Assembly (NCBI RefSeq): GCF_025665335.1
Contig: NZ_CP106869.1
Coordinates: 3,684,501-3,748,500 of the forward strand
Direction of reading: 5' to 3'
Length of the DNA stretch: 64,000 nt
Origin: Xanthomonas sp. AM6
GTDB lineage: Bacteria; Pseudomonadota; Gammaproteobacteria; Xanthomonadales; Xanthomonadaceae
Shown here: positions 43,695-55,095 of the stretch, in pieces
How the letters are laid out: every line of letters begins with the position of its first letter
Position numbering within the stretch: position 1 is the first letter of the stretch
Made by a program: the position numbers and the translations under genes
Notes under the pieces: generated by a model
Databases searched by the model: none
What the model was told of the DNA's origin: nothing
What the model saw: the letters and a program-made list of their open reading frames with translations, nothing else

Positions 43695-45308
43695 ATGCGT
43701 CTGCTGCCCGCCCTGCTGTTGTGCGGTGCCCTCGCCGGCTGCCGGCATGGCGCCCTGCCCGACCCTGCCGCGACCGCGCCAACGTCTGCGCCGGCCGCAT
43801 TCGCCCACGCCGAAGCCGACATCGCCACGCTGCAGGCGCAGATGGCGCGCGGCACGCTCGACAGCGCCGGCCTGACCGCCGCCTACCTGCGGCGCATCGA
43901 CGCGCTGGACCGGCGCGGACCGGCGCTGCACGCGATCATCGAGCGCAACCCGCAGGCCCTGGACGACGCGCGCCGGCTGGACGCCGAACGCAGCGCCGGC
44001 CACCTGCGCGGCCCGCTGCACGGCATCCCGATCGTGCTGAAGGACAACATCGATGCGCGGCCGATGGCCAACTCGGCCGGCTCGCTGGCGCTGGCCGGAT
44101 TCCACCCGCAGCACGACGCGTTCCTGGTGCAGCGCCTGCGCCAGGCCGGCGCGGTGATCCTGGGCAAGAGCAACCTCAGCGAATGGGCCAACTTCCGCTC
44201 CAGCGCATCCAGCTCCGGCTGGAGCGCGCGCGGCGGGCAGACCCGCAACCCGTACGTGCTCGACCGCAATCCCTGCGGCTCCAGCGCCGGCACCGGCGTG
44301 GCGGTGTCGGCGAACCTGGCCGCGGCCGGCATCGGCACCGAGACCGACGGCAGCATCGTCTGCCCGGCCGCGGTGAACGGCCTGGTCGGGCTGAAGCCGA
44401 CCGTGGGCCTGGTCAGCCGCGACGGCATCATCCCGATCTCCGCCAGCCAGGACACCGCCGGGCCGATGACCCGCAGCGTCGCCGACGCCGCGGCGCTGTT
44501 GACCGTGCTGGCCGCGGCCGACGCGGCCGATCCGGCCACCGCCGCGGCGCCACGCGCGCCCGGCTACGACTACAGCGCGCACCTGCGCCGCGACGCGCTG
44601 CGCGGCGCGCGCATCGGCCTGTTGCCCTCGCCACTGACCCAGACAGCGGACATCGCCGCGGCGCAGGCGCGCGCGGTGGCCACGCTGCGCGCGGCCGGTG
44701 CCGTCGTGGTCGACGCGCGCATCCCCAGCGCCGGGCAATGGGACGACGCCGAACTGACGGTGCTGCTGACCGAATTCAAGGCCGGGCTGGAGCGCTACCT
44801 CGACACGCGCCAGGCGCCGCTGCGCACCCTGGCGCAGCTGATCGCGTTCAACCGCGCGCATGCCGGGCGCGAACTGGCGCATTTCGACCAGGCCCTGTTC
44901 GAACGGGCGCAGGCCACCGGCGGACTCGACGACCCGGCCTACCTGGCGGCACGGGCCAAGGCCAGGCGCCTGGCCGGCCCGGACGGCATCGACGCGGCGC
45001 TGCGCGCGCAGCGGCTGGACGCGCTGATCGCGCCGACCACCGGCCGCGCCTGGAAAACCGATCCGCTCCATGGCGACGACTTCCCCGGCGCCAGCTACGG
45101 CGCGGCGGCAGTGGCCGGTTATCCGAGCCTGACCGTGCCGATGGGCGCCAGCGACGGCTTGCCGCTGGGATTGATCTTCATCGGCGGCGCCTGGAGCGAA
45201 CCGCGCCTGATCGAGCTGGGCTACGCCTACGAGCAGCGCAGCCGCGCACGCACGCCGCCGACGTTCCTGCCGACGCTGCCATCCGCGCAGGCAACGGATG
45301 CGCCATGA
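43695..45308 (+). CDS. amidase signature family lipoprotein
   Basis: A 537-residue amidase. The N-terminus is a lipoprotein signal with lipobox LAGC (Cys16), so it is probably membrane-anchored in the periplasm. The Ser-cisSer-Lys triad regions are visible: Lys in IVLKDNIDARP, the Gly/Ser signature GSSAGTGVAVSANLAAAGIG, and ETDGSIVCPA. The substrate could be peptide or aryl amides. ATG 43695 is preferred over GTG 43689 because the GGGA ribosome site is then at a normal distance. A REP-like element follows the stop. Confidence 0.88.
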   Translation: MRLLPALLLCGALAGCRHGALPDPAATAPTSAPAAFAHAEADIATLQAQMARGTLDSAGLTAAYLRRIDALDRRGPALHAIIERNPQALDDARRLDAERSAGHLRGPLHGIPIVLKDNIDARPMANSAGSLALAGFHPQHDAFLVQRLRQAGAVILGKSNLSEWANFRSSASSSGWSARGGQTRNPYVLDRNPCGSSAGTGVAVSANLAAAGIGTETDGSIVCPAAVNGLVGLKPTVGLVSRDGIIPISASQDTAGPMTRSVADAAALLTVLAAADAADPATAAAPRAPGYDYSAHLRRDALRGARIGLLPSPLTQTADIAAAQARAVATLRAAGAVVVDARIPSAGQWDDAELTVLLTEFKAGLERYLDTRQAPLRTLAQLIAFNRAHAGRELAHFDQALFERAQATGGLDDPAYLAARAKARRLAGPDGIDAALRAQRLDALIAPTTGRAWKTDPLHGDDFPGASYGAAAVAGYPSLTVPMGASDGLPLGLIFIGGAWSEPRLIELGYAYEQRSRARTPPTFLPTLPSAQATDAP

Positions 45309-45374
45309 GGCGGATGTTGCCGCCAGCGTGCCAAGGCGGCAACGCAGCAGCAGACAGCAGGCGAAGAACGTCTT

Positions 45375-45446
45375 TGCAGGAGCGGCTTCAGCCGCGACCA
45401 GGCGTTACCGGGAAAGCCACGGTCGCGGCTGAAGCCGCTCCTACAG
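45375..45446. repeat. REP-like palindromic element, copy 5
   Basis: TTGCAGGAGCGGCTTCAGCC and mirror GGCTGAAGCCGCTCCTACAG, between the convergent amidase and mechanosensitive-channel genes. The arms fold as GCGGC-TTCA-GCCGC. The two outer ends differ (TGCAG versus CTACAG). Confidence 0.88.
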
Positions 45447-45566
45447 GGTTGGTGGCCTGTTTCATTGCCTGCGGGCAGACGCGAGAAACATGCCTTTGGG
45501 GCCATCCGCTAGCGCATCGACCCAGGCCAACACGGCAACGCGAAGACAGCGCAGCACGACACCAGG

Positions 45567-46736
45567 CTACGCCGCCGGCTTCGGTTCGCCCACACCAGGC
45601 GCCGCTGTCGCCGCCGGTGCCCCATCCTCGGCGCCGGGCGAGCGCATCGCCGCCGAATCGCTGGTCGTGGACGGCGGGCGCGGCGCGCGCGCGCTGTCGG
45701 AGGAGATCTCGGCACGCAGCTTCGGCAAGGCATAGGGATGCTCGCGGGTCAGGAAGTCGATCATCCGCTCGCGCACGATGCAGCGCAGGTCGAACGCATC
45801 GCCGGAGTTGCGCGCGCTGACCAGCAGGCGCACCTGGATCGTGCTCTCGCTGGTCTCGGTGACCTGGGTCACGCAGACCTGCCCGTCCCACAGCGGTTCG
45901 CTCCTGCAGATCCGCTCCAGTTCGGCGCGCACCTGCGCCATCGGCGTGCGGTAGTCCAGCCACAGGAACGCGGTGCCGAGCAGATCGGCGCTGCTGCGCG
46001 TCCAGTTCTGGAAGGGGTTCTCGATGAACCAGGTCAACGGCACCACCATGCGCCGCTTGTCCCAGATGCGCACCACCACATAGGAACTGCCGATCTCCTC
46101 GATGCGGCCCCACTCGCCTTCGACGATGACCACGTCGTCGAGCCGGATCGGCTGGGTCAAGGCGATCTGCAGGCCGGCGATCAGGTTGCCGAACACCGGC
46201 TTGGCGGCGATGCCGGCAACCAGGCCGATGATGCCGGCCGAGGCCAGCAGCGTGGTGCCGATCTGCCGCACCGCCGGGAAGGTCAGCAGCACCACCGAGG
46301 TGCCGAGCAGGACGATCGTGCCCATCGCCACGCGCGCCAGCACCCGGGTCTGGGTCTGGACCCGGCGCGCGGTCAGGTTGTCGGCCACCTCGATCGGATA
46401 GCTGCGCAGGATCGCCCGCTCCAGCGCGGCGACGCCGCGTACCAGCAGCCAGGTCACGCAGCCGATCATGCCGATGTGCAGCAGGTGCTGCAGGTCGGTC
46501 AGCGCGCGCTCGTCCAGCGGCGTGGATTCCAGCGCGAAGCTGAGCATCAGCATCGGCAGCAGGAACGCCATCGGCACGCTGACCACGCCGATGATGCGCG
46601 CGCGCCGGTAGTCGCGCCCACGCATGCGCTGGGCAATGCGCAGCAACAGCCACCAGGCGAGGAAGCCGAGCACCAGCGCGGCGCCGATCGGCAGCGTGTA
46701 GTCACGCCACGGGATCCAGTCAAGGTCCAGGTTCAA
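45567..46736 (-). CDS. mechanosensitive ion channel family protein (MscS-like)
   Basis: A 389-residue inner-membrane channel of the MscS family. Four or five membrane segments precede the pore helix (LLASAGIIGLVAGIAAKPVFGNLIAGLQIALTQPIRLDD), which has the Gly/Ala pattern of TM3 and its kink. A cytoplasmic beta domain follows (VIVEGEWGRIEEIGSSYVVVR), then a C-terminal alpha/beta domain and a Pro/Ala tail of about 40 residues. The enlarged N-terminus resembles the YbdG/Ynai group. It acts as an osmotic safety valve in the family. Confidence 0.9.
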   Translation of the reverse strand: MNLDLDWIPWRDYTLPIGAALVLGFLAWWLLLRIAQRMRGRDYRRARIIGVVSVPMAFLLPMLMLSFALESTPLDERALTDLQHLLHIGMIGCVTWLLVRGVAALERAILRSYPIEVADNLTARRVQTQTRVLARVAMGTIVLLGTSVVLLTFPAVRQIGTTLLASAGIIGLVAGIAAKPVFGNLIAGLQIALTQPIRLDDVVIVEGEWGRIEEIGSSYVVVRIWDKRRMVVPLTWFIENPFQNWTRSSADLLGTAFLWLDYRTPMAQVRAELERICRSEPLWDGQVCVTQVTETSESTIQVRLLVSARNSGDAFDLRCIVRERMIDFLTREHPYALPKLRAEISSDSARAPRPPSTTSDSAAMRSPGAEDGAPAATAAPGVGEPKPAA

Positions 46737-47307
46737 GATGCGCTCCTTTGAAGGGGGGAGGAGTCGCGACAGTGTGGCAAAGCAAGCATAAGCGCGATGT
46801 CGAGCGGCACCGCGTGGCGCCGTCGAAGCGACGGCGACATGCGCGTGCAGCGGCGCGCGGCCGCCCTAGGCCGATGAGATCCCGCTGCGACAGCCCGGAT
46901 AGAGGAAGGGCTTGGCCAGACGCGCATCCACTTCACGCATGACGCCACGCGACGCGAATGCAATCGCCATAAGGCACCACGAGCTGCGACGCGGCGCCCG
47001 GCAAAGCCCGCCGCGAAAGCTGCAGGTCAGCGCGATCGGCGCGCGGCGCAGCGGCAAGCGGGCGCTGCCGGTACGGGACCGCATCGCATGGTCTTGCTGG
47101 CAACGGGCAGCCCACCGAGCCCGCCAAAAATGCTGCGAAGGTTTCGCCAGTCGACCCGCGCCCCGACTAGGCAGGCTGTACGCGCATTGCGCGCCCTCGC
47201 TTGCCACGCACCTGGGAACTGGGACAAACGCCGCCGACTGGCATCCCTGCCCGTGCACGGGCTTTGCGACGCGCGCCAGCCCGCGCGCGCATGCTCGGCC
47301 GCGCGCG
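46737..47307. other. gene-free stretch
   Basis: About 570 bases between the MscS-like and DAHP synthase genes. No frame on either strand looks like a protein: they are Cys/Arg-rich and lack family blocks. The DAHP synthase 3' end is included at the right edge, but no clear terminator is visible. Confidence 0.35.
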
Positions 47308-48705
<1,398 letters not shown>

Positions 48706-48928
48706 GAAAGGACTCCTCGGCAACCTGCGATGTTCGCAGAGCCTGGCCGCGACGCAAAGCACTTGCGTGTCGCGGACGCTGCCATCGCAGCGGCGACAGC
48801 CAAGTCATGAACGGCAAGCAACCCCGCCATGCCGGACGTGACTTCCGGCCTACGCCGGTGCCGCTGCGGAAGCAGAATGTTAGTCAATAACAAAACCCTC
48901 CTCCCCCTTTCTTCCCGGTCGCACTGCC

Positions 48929-51064
48929 ATGACTCCTCGCCCCCTCTCCACCGCCATCGCCCTCGTCCTGCTCGCCGCGCCCGGCCTGGTCCTCGCCGCA
49001 GACGCGGCCACCGCCGACACCGGCCCCGAACGCACCACCGACCTGGACGCGGTCACCGTCACCGCCAAGCTCGAAGCGGCGCGCAACGCGCTGTCGCCGG
49101 ACATCGGCAGCAGCCAGTACACCATCACCGCCGAGGACATCGCGCGGCTGCCGCTGGGCGCCTCCACCCCGCTCAACCAGGTGCTGCTGCAGGCGCCGGG
49201 CGTGGTCCAGGATTCGTACGGCGGCATCCACGTGCGCGGCGACCATGCCAACCTGCAGTACCGCATCAACGGCGTGCTGATCCCCGAGTCGATCTCCGGC
49301 TTCGGCCAGAGCCTGGACCCGCGCACCATCAAGAGCATCAAGTTGCTCGATGGCGCGTTGCCGGCGCAGTTCGGCGACCGCACCGCGGCGGTGGTCGACA
49401 TCACCACCAAGAACGGCGTGGAACTGGGCGACGGCGGCAGCATCGGCCTCACCGGCGGCTCCTACGGCACGCTCAATCCGAACGCCTCCTGGTGGGGCAG
49501 CAGCGGCCGCTGGAGCTGGTTCGTCACCGGCGACTACGCGCAGAACAAGAACGGCCTGGAGAATCCGGTCGACAGCCGCCGTCCCACGCACGACACCTCG
49601 CACCAGGGCAAGGGCTTCGCCGACCTCAGCTATCTGATCGACGAGAACACCCGGCTCAGCCTGCTGGTCGGCTACGCCAACAACCGCTTCCAGATCCCGA
49701 ACAATCCCGGGCAGACGCCCGCGTTCGACTACCTGGGCAGCACCGGCTTCGATTCGTCCAGGCTCGACGAGGACCAGCGCGAGAACACCCGCTTCGGCAC
49801 CCTGGTGCTGCAGGGCGCGCTCGGCGCCACCAGCTACCAGCTGTCGGCCGGGCAGCGCTACAGCAGCGTCGCGTTCTCGCCCGACGTCGCCGGCGACCTG
49901 ATCTTCAACGGCGTCGCCTCGCAGGTGGACCGCAGCAACCGCGCCAACACCGTGCAGGCCGACTTCTCCACCCCGCTCGGCGACGCGCACACCCTGCGCT
50001 ACGGCCTGTACGGCAATTTCGAGCACGCCATCGCCAGCAACGATTCCTACGTGTTCCCCGCCGATGCCGACGGCAACCAGACCGGCAACGTGCCGCTGTT
50101 CATCGCCGACGCCAGCCGCTTCCACGCCAGCACCTACGCGCTGTACCTGCAGGACGAGTGGAAGCTCGGCGACGACTGGACCGTGAACTACGGCGTGCGC
50201 GGCGACCGCTACAAGGCCTTCGGCAGCACCGAAGGCCAGCTCAGCCCGCGCCTGGGCGTGGTCTGGCAAGCCGGCGCCGACACCACCGTGCACGCCGGCT
50301 ACGCGCGCTACTTCACCCCGCCGGCCAGCGAACTGATCTCCACCAGCGACATCGCCCTGTACGACGGCACCACCAACCAACAGTCCACTGCCGGCGGCGC
50401 GACCACGCCGCTGAGCGAGCGCAGCGACTACTACGACCTGGGTATCTCGCAGGTGGTCAACGAGCACCTGACCCTGGGCCTGGACACCTACTACCGCAAG
50501 GCCGACCGCCTGCAGGACGAAGGCCAGTTCGGCGCCGCCTACGTCTACTCCACCTTCAACTACCGCAACGGCCGCATCCGCGGCGCGGAGTTCAGCGCCG
50601 ACTACAGCAACGGGCCGGTCACCGCCTACTTCAACGCCGCCTACAGCAAGGCGATGGGCAAGCGGGTCATGACCAGCCTGTACAACTTCGACCCCGACGC
50701 GCTGGCCTACGCCTACGACAACTGGATCCACCTGGACCACGACCAGAAGTTCACCTCCTCCGGCGGCATCGACTACGCGCTTGCCGGCGACAGCCGGATC
50801 GGCGCCAACTACCTGTTCGGCAGCGGCCTGCGCACCGATACCGACACCGTGCCCAACGGCGCCGAGCTGCCGGCGTATTTCCAGTTGAACCTCAGCGCCG
50901 GCCACGACTTCGCGCTCGGCGCGCATCCGCTGCACACGCAACTGGCGGTGCTCAACGTGCTCGATCGCAGCTACCAGCTGCGCGACGGCGGCGGCATCGG
51001 CGTGTTCGCCCCGCAATGGGCGCCGCGCCGCGGCGTGTACCTGAGCCTGCAGCAGGATTTCTGA
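48929..51064 (+). CDS. TonB-dependent receptor
   Basis: A 711-residue outer-membrane transporter. Residues 1-23 are the signal peptide (ends GLVLAA). A TonB-box-like segment DLDAVTVTAK follows near residue 38. The plug domain (about 55-165) includes QAPGVVQDSYGGIHVRGDHANLQYRINGV. The 22-stranded barrel ends with LSLQQDF, a C-terminal Phe as expected. Shorter than siderophore receptors with FecA-type signalling; no signalling extension or partner sigma/anti-sigma genes. The substrate is unknown. Single gene, followed by a REP-like element. Confidence 0.92.
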   Translation: MTPRPLSTAIALVLLAAPGLVLAADAATADTGPERTTDLDAVTVTAKLEAARNALSPDIGSSQYTITAEDIARLPLGASTPLNQVLLQAPGVVQDSYGGIHVRGDHANLQYRINGVLIPESISGFGQSLDPRTIKSIKLLDGALPAQFGDRTAAVVDITTKNGVELGDGGSIGLTGGSYGTLNPNASWWGSSGRWSWFVTGDYAQNKNGLENPVDSRRPTHDTSHQGKGFADLSYLIDENTRLSLLVGYANNRFQIPNNPGQTPAFDYLGSTGFDSSRLDEDQRENTRFGTLVLQGALGATSYQLSAGQRYSSVAFSPDVAGDLIFNGVASQVDRSNRANTVQADFSTPLGDAHTLRYGLYGNFEHAIASNDSYVFPADADGNQTGNVPLFIADASRFHASTYALYLQDEWKLGDDWTVNYGVRGDRYKAFGSTEGQLSPRLGVVWQAGADTTVHAGYARYFTPPASELISTSDIALYDGTTNQQSTAGGATTPLSERSDYYDLGISQVVNEHLTLGLDTYYRKADRLQDEGQFGAAYVYSTFNYRNGRIRGAEFSADYSNGPVTAYFNAAYSKAMGKRVMTSLYNFDPDALAYAYDNWIHLDHDQKFTSSGGIDYALAGDSRIGANYLFGSGLRTDTDTVPNGAELPAYFQLNLSAGHDFALGAHPLHTQLAVLNVLDRSYQLRDGGGIGVFAPQWAPRRGVYLSLQQDF

Positions 51065-51148
51065 GGCGGGCCGCACCAGGCCGCTCCCGCGACGCGGGCC
51101 GGCCTGGATGCGCTGGCACGCACAGCGGCGCGGCGCCCAGCGCAATCC

Positions 51149-51218
51149 CTGTAGGAGCGACTTCAGTCGCGACGGGCCTTCCCGGTAACGCCTGTCGCGA
51201 CTGAAGCCGCTCCTACAG
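51149..51218. repeat. REP-like palindromic element, copy 6
   Basis: CTGTAGGAGCGACTTCAGTC with mirror CGACTGAAGCCGCTCCTACA. The left arm is the GAC/GTC type and the right arm is a mixed GGC/GTC stem with a G-T wobble. It lies between the convergent receptor and dsbB genes. Confidence 0.88.
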
Positions 51219-51276
51219 GAAGGCGATACCGCAGGGCCCTAGCCAGGCACCTGGGGCACGGTACGCCGCGCAACCC

Positions 51277-51789
51277 TCAATGCAGCGACCGCCGCCTGGT
51301 CTTGAACCCGGCATACAGCGCGAACACCGCCAGCAGCACGAAGCAGATCAGGCACCACATCGGCATCGACAGGCCGAGGAAGCGCCAATCGATGTTGCCG
51401 CAGTCGCCGGTCCCGGTCAGCACCCGGCGCATCACCTCGAACGGCCCCAGCGTCTCGCGCAGGAAGCTCAGCGGCGGCCCGCAGGACGCCATCGGGTCGG
51501 GAAACAGCTGCACCGACACGTGCTTGGCGGAGATGCCGGCGCCGATGGCCGCGGCCAGGAACGCCAGCACGCCATAGACCTTGCGCCCGCCGCTGCGCGC
51601 CGGGCCGTGCAAGGCGCCGAGCAGGAACAGCAGCCCCAGCGCGGCGAACGCGATGCGCTGGAAGATGCACAGCGGACAGGGCTCGATGCCCAGCTGCAGC
51701 TGCACGTAGATCGCATAGCCCAGCAGCGCGGCGCAACTCAGGAAGCCGAGCAGGAACTGCGCGCGGAAACTCCAGCGGAACGGGTTCAT
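51277..51789 (-). CDS. dsbB: disulfide bond formation protein B
   Basis: Inner-membrane quinone reductase that reoxidises DsbA. 170 residues with four membrane helices. The two functional disulfide pairs are visible: Cys38/Cys41 in EPCPLCIFQR and Cys103/Cys130 (SCGPPLS and TGDCGNIDW), near the E. coli positions. The quinone-site Arg44-equivalent lies right after CPLC (CIFQR). Lone gene on this strand. Confidence 0.95.
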   Translation of the reverse strand: MNPFRWSFRAQFLLGFLSCAALLGYAIYVQLQLGIEPCPLCIFQRIAFAALGLLFLLGALHGPARSGGRKVYGVLAFLAAAIGAGISAKHVSVQLFPDPMASCGPPLSFLRETLGPFEVMRRVLTGTGDCGNIDWRFLGLSMPMWCLICFVLLAVFALYAGFKTRRRSLH

Positions 51790-51914
51790 CGGGTCGGGCT
51801 CACATGAACGATTCGGGCATTATCCGCCATCGCCCGCCTCGCCACCATGTGCCGCCCGTCGGCGGTCGGCCTGCGGCGGCGCCCGCCTGCATGCAGCGTA
51901 TCCGCCGCACGGGC

Positions 51915-51941
51915 ACAAAAAAGCCCGGACATGCCGGGCTT
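51915..51941 (-). terminator. terminator of the ribosomal protein cluster (after rplQ)
   Basis: An 8-bp perfect stem (51921-51928 with 51934-51941, AAGCCCGG, loop ACATG) is followed on the minus strand by a T6 run. It is a classical rho-independent terminator 26 bases past the rplQ stop. Confidence 0.9.
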
Positions 51942-51966
51942 CTTGCTGACGCGGTGCGGGCCGGAA

Positions 51967-52353
51967 TTACTCGGCCACTTCCTCGGCGATCGCGGTCGGG
52001 CGATCGACCAGCTCGACGTACGCCATCGGCGCGTTGTCGCCGGCGCGGAAGCCGCACTTGAGGATGCGCAGGTAGCCGCCCGGACGCGACTGGTAACGCG
52101 GGCCCAGCTCGACGAACAGCTTGCCCACCGCTTCCTTGTCGCGCAGGCGCGAGAAGGCCAGACGGCGATTGGCGACGCCATCGACCTTGGCGATGGTGAT
52201 CAGCGGCTCGGCGACGCGACGCAGTTCCTTGGCCTTCGGCAAGGTGGTCTTGATCAGCTCGTGCTTGAACAGCGAGGCCGCCATGTTGGAGAACATCGCC
52301 TGGCGATGGGCGCTGGTGCGGTTGAACTTGCGGCCGGATTTCTGGTGACGCAT
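51967..52353 (-). CDS. rplQ: 50S ribosomal protein L17
   Basis: L17, 128 residues, last gene of the alpha operon. Typical N-terminus [20 protein letters not shown] and core [29 protein letters not shown]. It is separated from rpoA by an unusually long gap of 290 bases containing a large hairpin. A strong terminator follows. Confidence 0.97.
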   Translation of the reverse strand: MRHQKSGRKFNRTSAHRQAMFSNMAASLFKHELIKTTLPKAKELRRVAEPLITIAKVDGVANRRLAFSRLRDKEAVGKLFVELGPRYQSRPGGYLRILKCGFRAGDNAPMAYVELVDRPTAIAEEVAE

Positions 52354-52595
52354 GGTCTTGGTTCCTATGGAAGGTTGAAACTGCTGGAGATCGCTGTCGC
52401 CGTCCTGGCGTTGAACAATGGACTGCGGATGGTCCGAGCCGGCCGTCCCTGACCGGACAACGCCGCGGGCTTGAAGACCCGTCGACGTAGGTGTGCAACT
52501 GATGCTGCGCGAGCGTCGCTAGGAGCGACTGCGCGTCCATCCCTGGGGACTACCGGGCTCCGCAGAGCCCTGCCCGGCCATCCGTGGCCAGACAT

Positions 52596-52643
52596 GCATC
52601 CCCGGCGGCCGATGCCGGTGCGGCATCGGCCAGGGGCGGATGC
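52596..52643 (-). other. long hairpin in the rpoA-rplQ gap
   Basis: A perfect 10-bp stem (52607-52616 with 52622-52631, GGCCGATGCC) is extended by GCATCC (52596-52601) pairing with GGATGC (52638-52643). It begins at the rpoA stop and could be a partial terminator or processing site between rpoA and rplQ. Confidence 0.6.
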
Positions 52644-53642
52644 TCAGCCGAGCATGCCGTGCTGGGCGACGCCGGCCGGCGGCCAGTTCTCCAGCTTCAT
52701 ACCGAGCGACAGGCCACGCTGGGCCAGCACTTCCTTGATCTCGGTCAGCGACTTCTTGCCGAGGTTCGGGGTCTTGAGCAGCTCCACTTCGGTCTTCTGG
52801 ATCAGATCGCCGATGTAGTAGATGCTCTCGGCCTTCAGGCAGTTGGCCGAACGCACGGTCAGTTCCAGGTCGTCGATCGGACGCAGCAGCACCGGATCCA
52901 CGCCATTGCTGGCCGGCTTGGCCGCGCCACGGTCGCGATGGGTGAAGTCGCCGAACACCGACAGCTGGTCGCTGAGGATGTCGGCGGCGGTGCGCACGGC
53001 TTCCTCGGCGTCGATGGTGCCGTTGGTCTCGATGTCCAGGACCAGCTTGTCCAGGTCGGTGCGCTGCTCGACGCGGGCGGACTCGACCGCGTAGGCGACG
53101 CGGCGTACCGGCGAGAACGACGCATCCAGGACCAGGCGGCCGATGGTGCGGGTTTCCTCGTCCGGACGGCGGCGCGCGGCGGCCGGCTGGTAGCCGAAGC
53201 CACGCTCGATCTTCAGACGCATGTTGATCGCCGTGTCCTTGGTCAGGTGGCAGATCACGTGGTCGTTGTTGAGGATCTCGACGTTGTGGTCGGTCTTGAT
53301 GTCGGCGGCAGTGACCACACCCGGGCCCTGCTTGGACAGCGACAGCGTGGCGCTGTCGCCGGTGTGCATGCGGATGGCCACGTCCTTGAGGTTGAGCAGG
53401 ACTTCCAGCACATCTTCCTGCAGCCCTTCGACCGTGGTGTACTCGTGCAGCACGCCGTCGATCTCGACTTCCGTGATCGCGAAGCCGGGAATCGAGGACA
53501 GCAGCACGCGACGCAGGGCATTGCCCAGCGTATGCCCATAACCACGCTCCAAGGGCTCGATTACGACCTTGGCGCGGTTGTCGGTAAGGCGTTCGATCTG
53601 CGGCCCACGGGGGCGCAGAACCTGGTTGGCGGTAACCGTCAT
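52644..53642 (-). CDS. rpoA: RNA polymerase alpha subunit
   Basis: The alpha subunit, 332 residues. N-terminal dimerisation domain (residues 1-235) includes [24 protein letters not shown]. The C-terminal DNA/activator-binding domain (about 250-332) includes [20 protein letters not shown] and [22 protein letters not shown]. The start [13 protein letters not shown] at 53642 excludes a long in-frame upstream extension into rpsD. It lies 50 bases after rpsD. Confidence 0.98.
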   Translation of the reverse strand: MTVTANQVLRPRGPQIERLTDNRAKVVIEPLERGYGHTLGNALRRVLLSSIPGFAITEVEIDGVLHEYTTVEGLQEDVLEVLLNLKDVAIRMHTGDSATLSLSKQGPGVVTAADIKTDHNVEILNNDHVICHLTKDTAINMRLKIERGFGYQPAAARRRPDEETRTIGRLVLDASFSPVRRVAYAVESARVEQRTDLDKLVLDIETNGTIDAEEAVRTAADILSDQLSVFGDFTHRDRGAAKPASNGVDPVLLRPIDDLELTVRSANCLKAESIYYIGDLIQKTEVELLKTPNLGKKSLTEIKEVLAQRGLSLGMKLENWPPAGVAQHGMLG

Positions 53643-53692
53643 GTTGCGGGTTCTCCTGACGAGCCTCCGTTGCCGGAGGCTCTCCAATGTGA

Positions 53693-54322
53693 TTACTTCG
53701 AATACAACTCGACGATCAGCGCTTCGTTGATGTCGGCAGGCAGGTCCGCACGATCCGGCACGGCCTTGAAGATGCCGCTGAACTTCTTCGAATCGACCTC
53801 GACCCAGGACGGGTTCAGGTCGTGCGTTTCGGCAACGGTCAGCGCTTCCTGCACGCGAAGCTGCTTCTGGGCCTTTTCCGACAGGGCGATCGCGTCGCCG
53901 GCCTTGACCTGGTACGAGGCCAGGTTCACCGACTTGCCGTTGACCAGCACGCCACGGTGCGACACCAGCTGGCGCGCGGCCGGGCGGGTGACGGCGAAGC
54001 CCATGCGGTAGACGACGTTGTCCAGGCGGGTTTCCAGCAGCTGCAGCAGGTTCTCGCCGGTGTTGCCCTTCTTGGTCGAGGCCTTCTTGTAGTAGTTGCG
54101 GAACTGACGCTCCAGCAGGCCGTAGATACGCTTGACCTTCTGCTTCTCGCGCAGCTGGGTGGCGTAGTCGGACAGCTTGCCCTTGCGGGCGGTCGCGCCG
54201 TGCTGGCCGGGCTTCTGCTCCAGCTTGCACTTGGAGTCCAGCGCACGCGCCGGGCTCTTGAGGGAAAGATCGGCGCCTTCGCGGCGCGCGAGCTTACAGG
54301 TAGGACCGATATAACGAGCCAT
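53693..54322 (-). CDS. rpsD: 30S ribosomal protein S4
   Basis: S4, 209 residues, 16S rRNA assembly protein. N-terminus [20 protein letters not shown] lacks the multi-Cys zinc knuckle seen in some bacteria. The S4 RNA-binding domain is at about 95-160 ([20 protein letters not shown]). In E. coli S4 is the translational repressor of the alpha operon; whether this holds here is not visible. It lies 14 bases after rpsK. Confidence 0.97.
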   Translation of the reverse strand: MARYIGPTCKLARREGADLSLKSPARALDSKCKLEQKPGQHGATARKGKLSDYATQLREKQKVKRIYGLLERQFRNYYKKASTKKGNTGENLLQLLETRLDNVVYRMGFAVTRPAARQLVSHRGVLVNGKSVNLASYQVKAGDAIALSEKAQKQLRVQEALTVAETHDLNPSWVEVDSKKFSGIFKAVPDRADLPADINEALIVELYSK

Positions 54323-54336
54323 TTCTTATCGCTCCT

Positions 54337-54729
54337 TTAGACGCGACGCTTCTTCGGCGGACGGCACCCGTTGTGCGGGATAGGCGTCACGTCGATGATG
54401 TTGGTGATCTTGTATCCGACGTTGTTCAACGAACGGACGGCGGACTCGCGACCCGGACCCGGGCCCTTGATGCGCACTTCCAGCGACTTCACGCCGTAGT
54501 CGAGCGCAGCGCGCCCGGCCTTCTCGGCGGCAACCTGCGCCGCGAACGGCGTGGACTTGCGCGAACCGCGGAAACCGGCGCCACCGGAGGTCGCCCAGGA
54601 CAACGCATTGCCCTGACGGTCGGTGATGGTCACGATGGTGTTGTTGAACGAAGCGTGGACGTGGGCGACGCCGTCGGTGACGACGCGCTTGATCTTCTTC
54701 TTGGTCTTTGCTGCTGCGGGCTTAGCCAT
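54337..54729 (-). CDS. rpsK: 30S ribosomal protein S11
   Basis: S11, 130 residues, part of the 30S platform contacting 16S rRNA near the mRNA exit. The core [20 protein letters not shown] and C-terminal [19 protein letters not shown] are textbook S11. Its N-terminus ([15 protein letters not shown]) is a basic tail. It lies 9 bases after rpsM. Confidence 0.97.
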   Translation of the reverse strand: MAKPAAAKTKKKIKRVVTDGVAHVHASFNNTIVTITDRQGNALSWATSGGAGFRGSRKSTPFAAQVAAEKAGRAALDYGVKSLEVRIKGPGPGRESAVRSLNNVGYKITNIIDVTPIPHNGCRPPKKRRV

Positions 54730-54738
54730 GTCTGTCCC

Positions 54739-55095
54739 TTACTTCCTGATCGCCTTGCGCGGGCCCTTGCGGGTGCGGGCGTTGGTGCGGGTGCGCTGAC
54801 CACGCAGCGGCAGGCCACGACGATGACGCAGGCCGCGGTAGCAGCCCAGGTCCATCAGCCGCTTGATGGCGATGCCCACTTCGCGACGCAGGTCGCCTTC
54901 GACGATGTACTTGCCGACTTCGAGGCGCAGGCGCTCGATTTCCGGTTCGGACAGGTCACGGATCTTGGTGGTCGAGGTCACGCCTGCGGCTTCGCAGACC
55001 TTCTTCGAACGGGTACGGCCGATGCCGAAAATGCTTTGCAACCCGACCCAGACGTGCTTCTGGGCTGGCAGGTTGACGCCTGCAATACGCGCCAT
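54739..55095 (-). CDS. rpsM: 30S ribosomal protein S13
   Basis: S13, 118 residues, in the 30S head and bridging to 50[21 protein letters not shown] opens the protein; the C-terminal [19 protein letters not shown] tail contacts tRNA. An upstream in-frame start at 55134 is not used. It is the first gene of the alpha operon, after a gap of 339 bases with no rpmJ. Confidence 0.97.
   Translation of the reverse strand: MARIAGVNLPAQKHVWVGLQSIFGIGRTRSKKVCEAAGVTSTTKIRDLSEPEIERLRLEVGKYIVEGDLRREVGIAIKRLMDLGCYRGLRHRRGLPLRGQRTRTNARTRKGPRKAIRK

Noticed and set aside
46866-47258. 130-codon frame in the gap before DAHP synthase
   Set aside because: Cys/Arg/Ser-rich with no ribosome site and no homology that I recognise.
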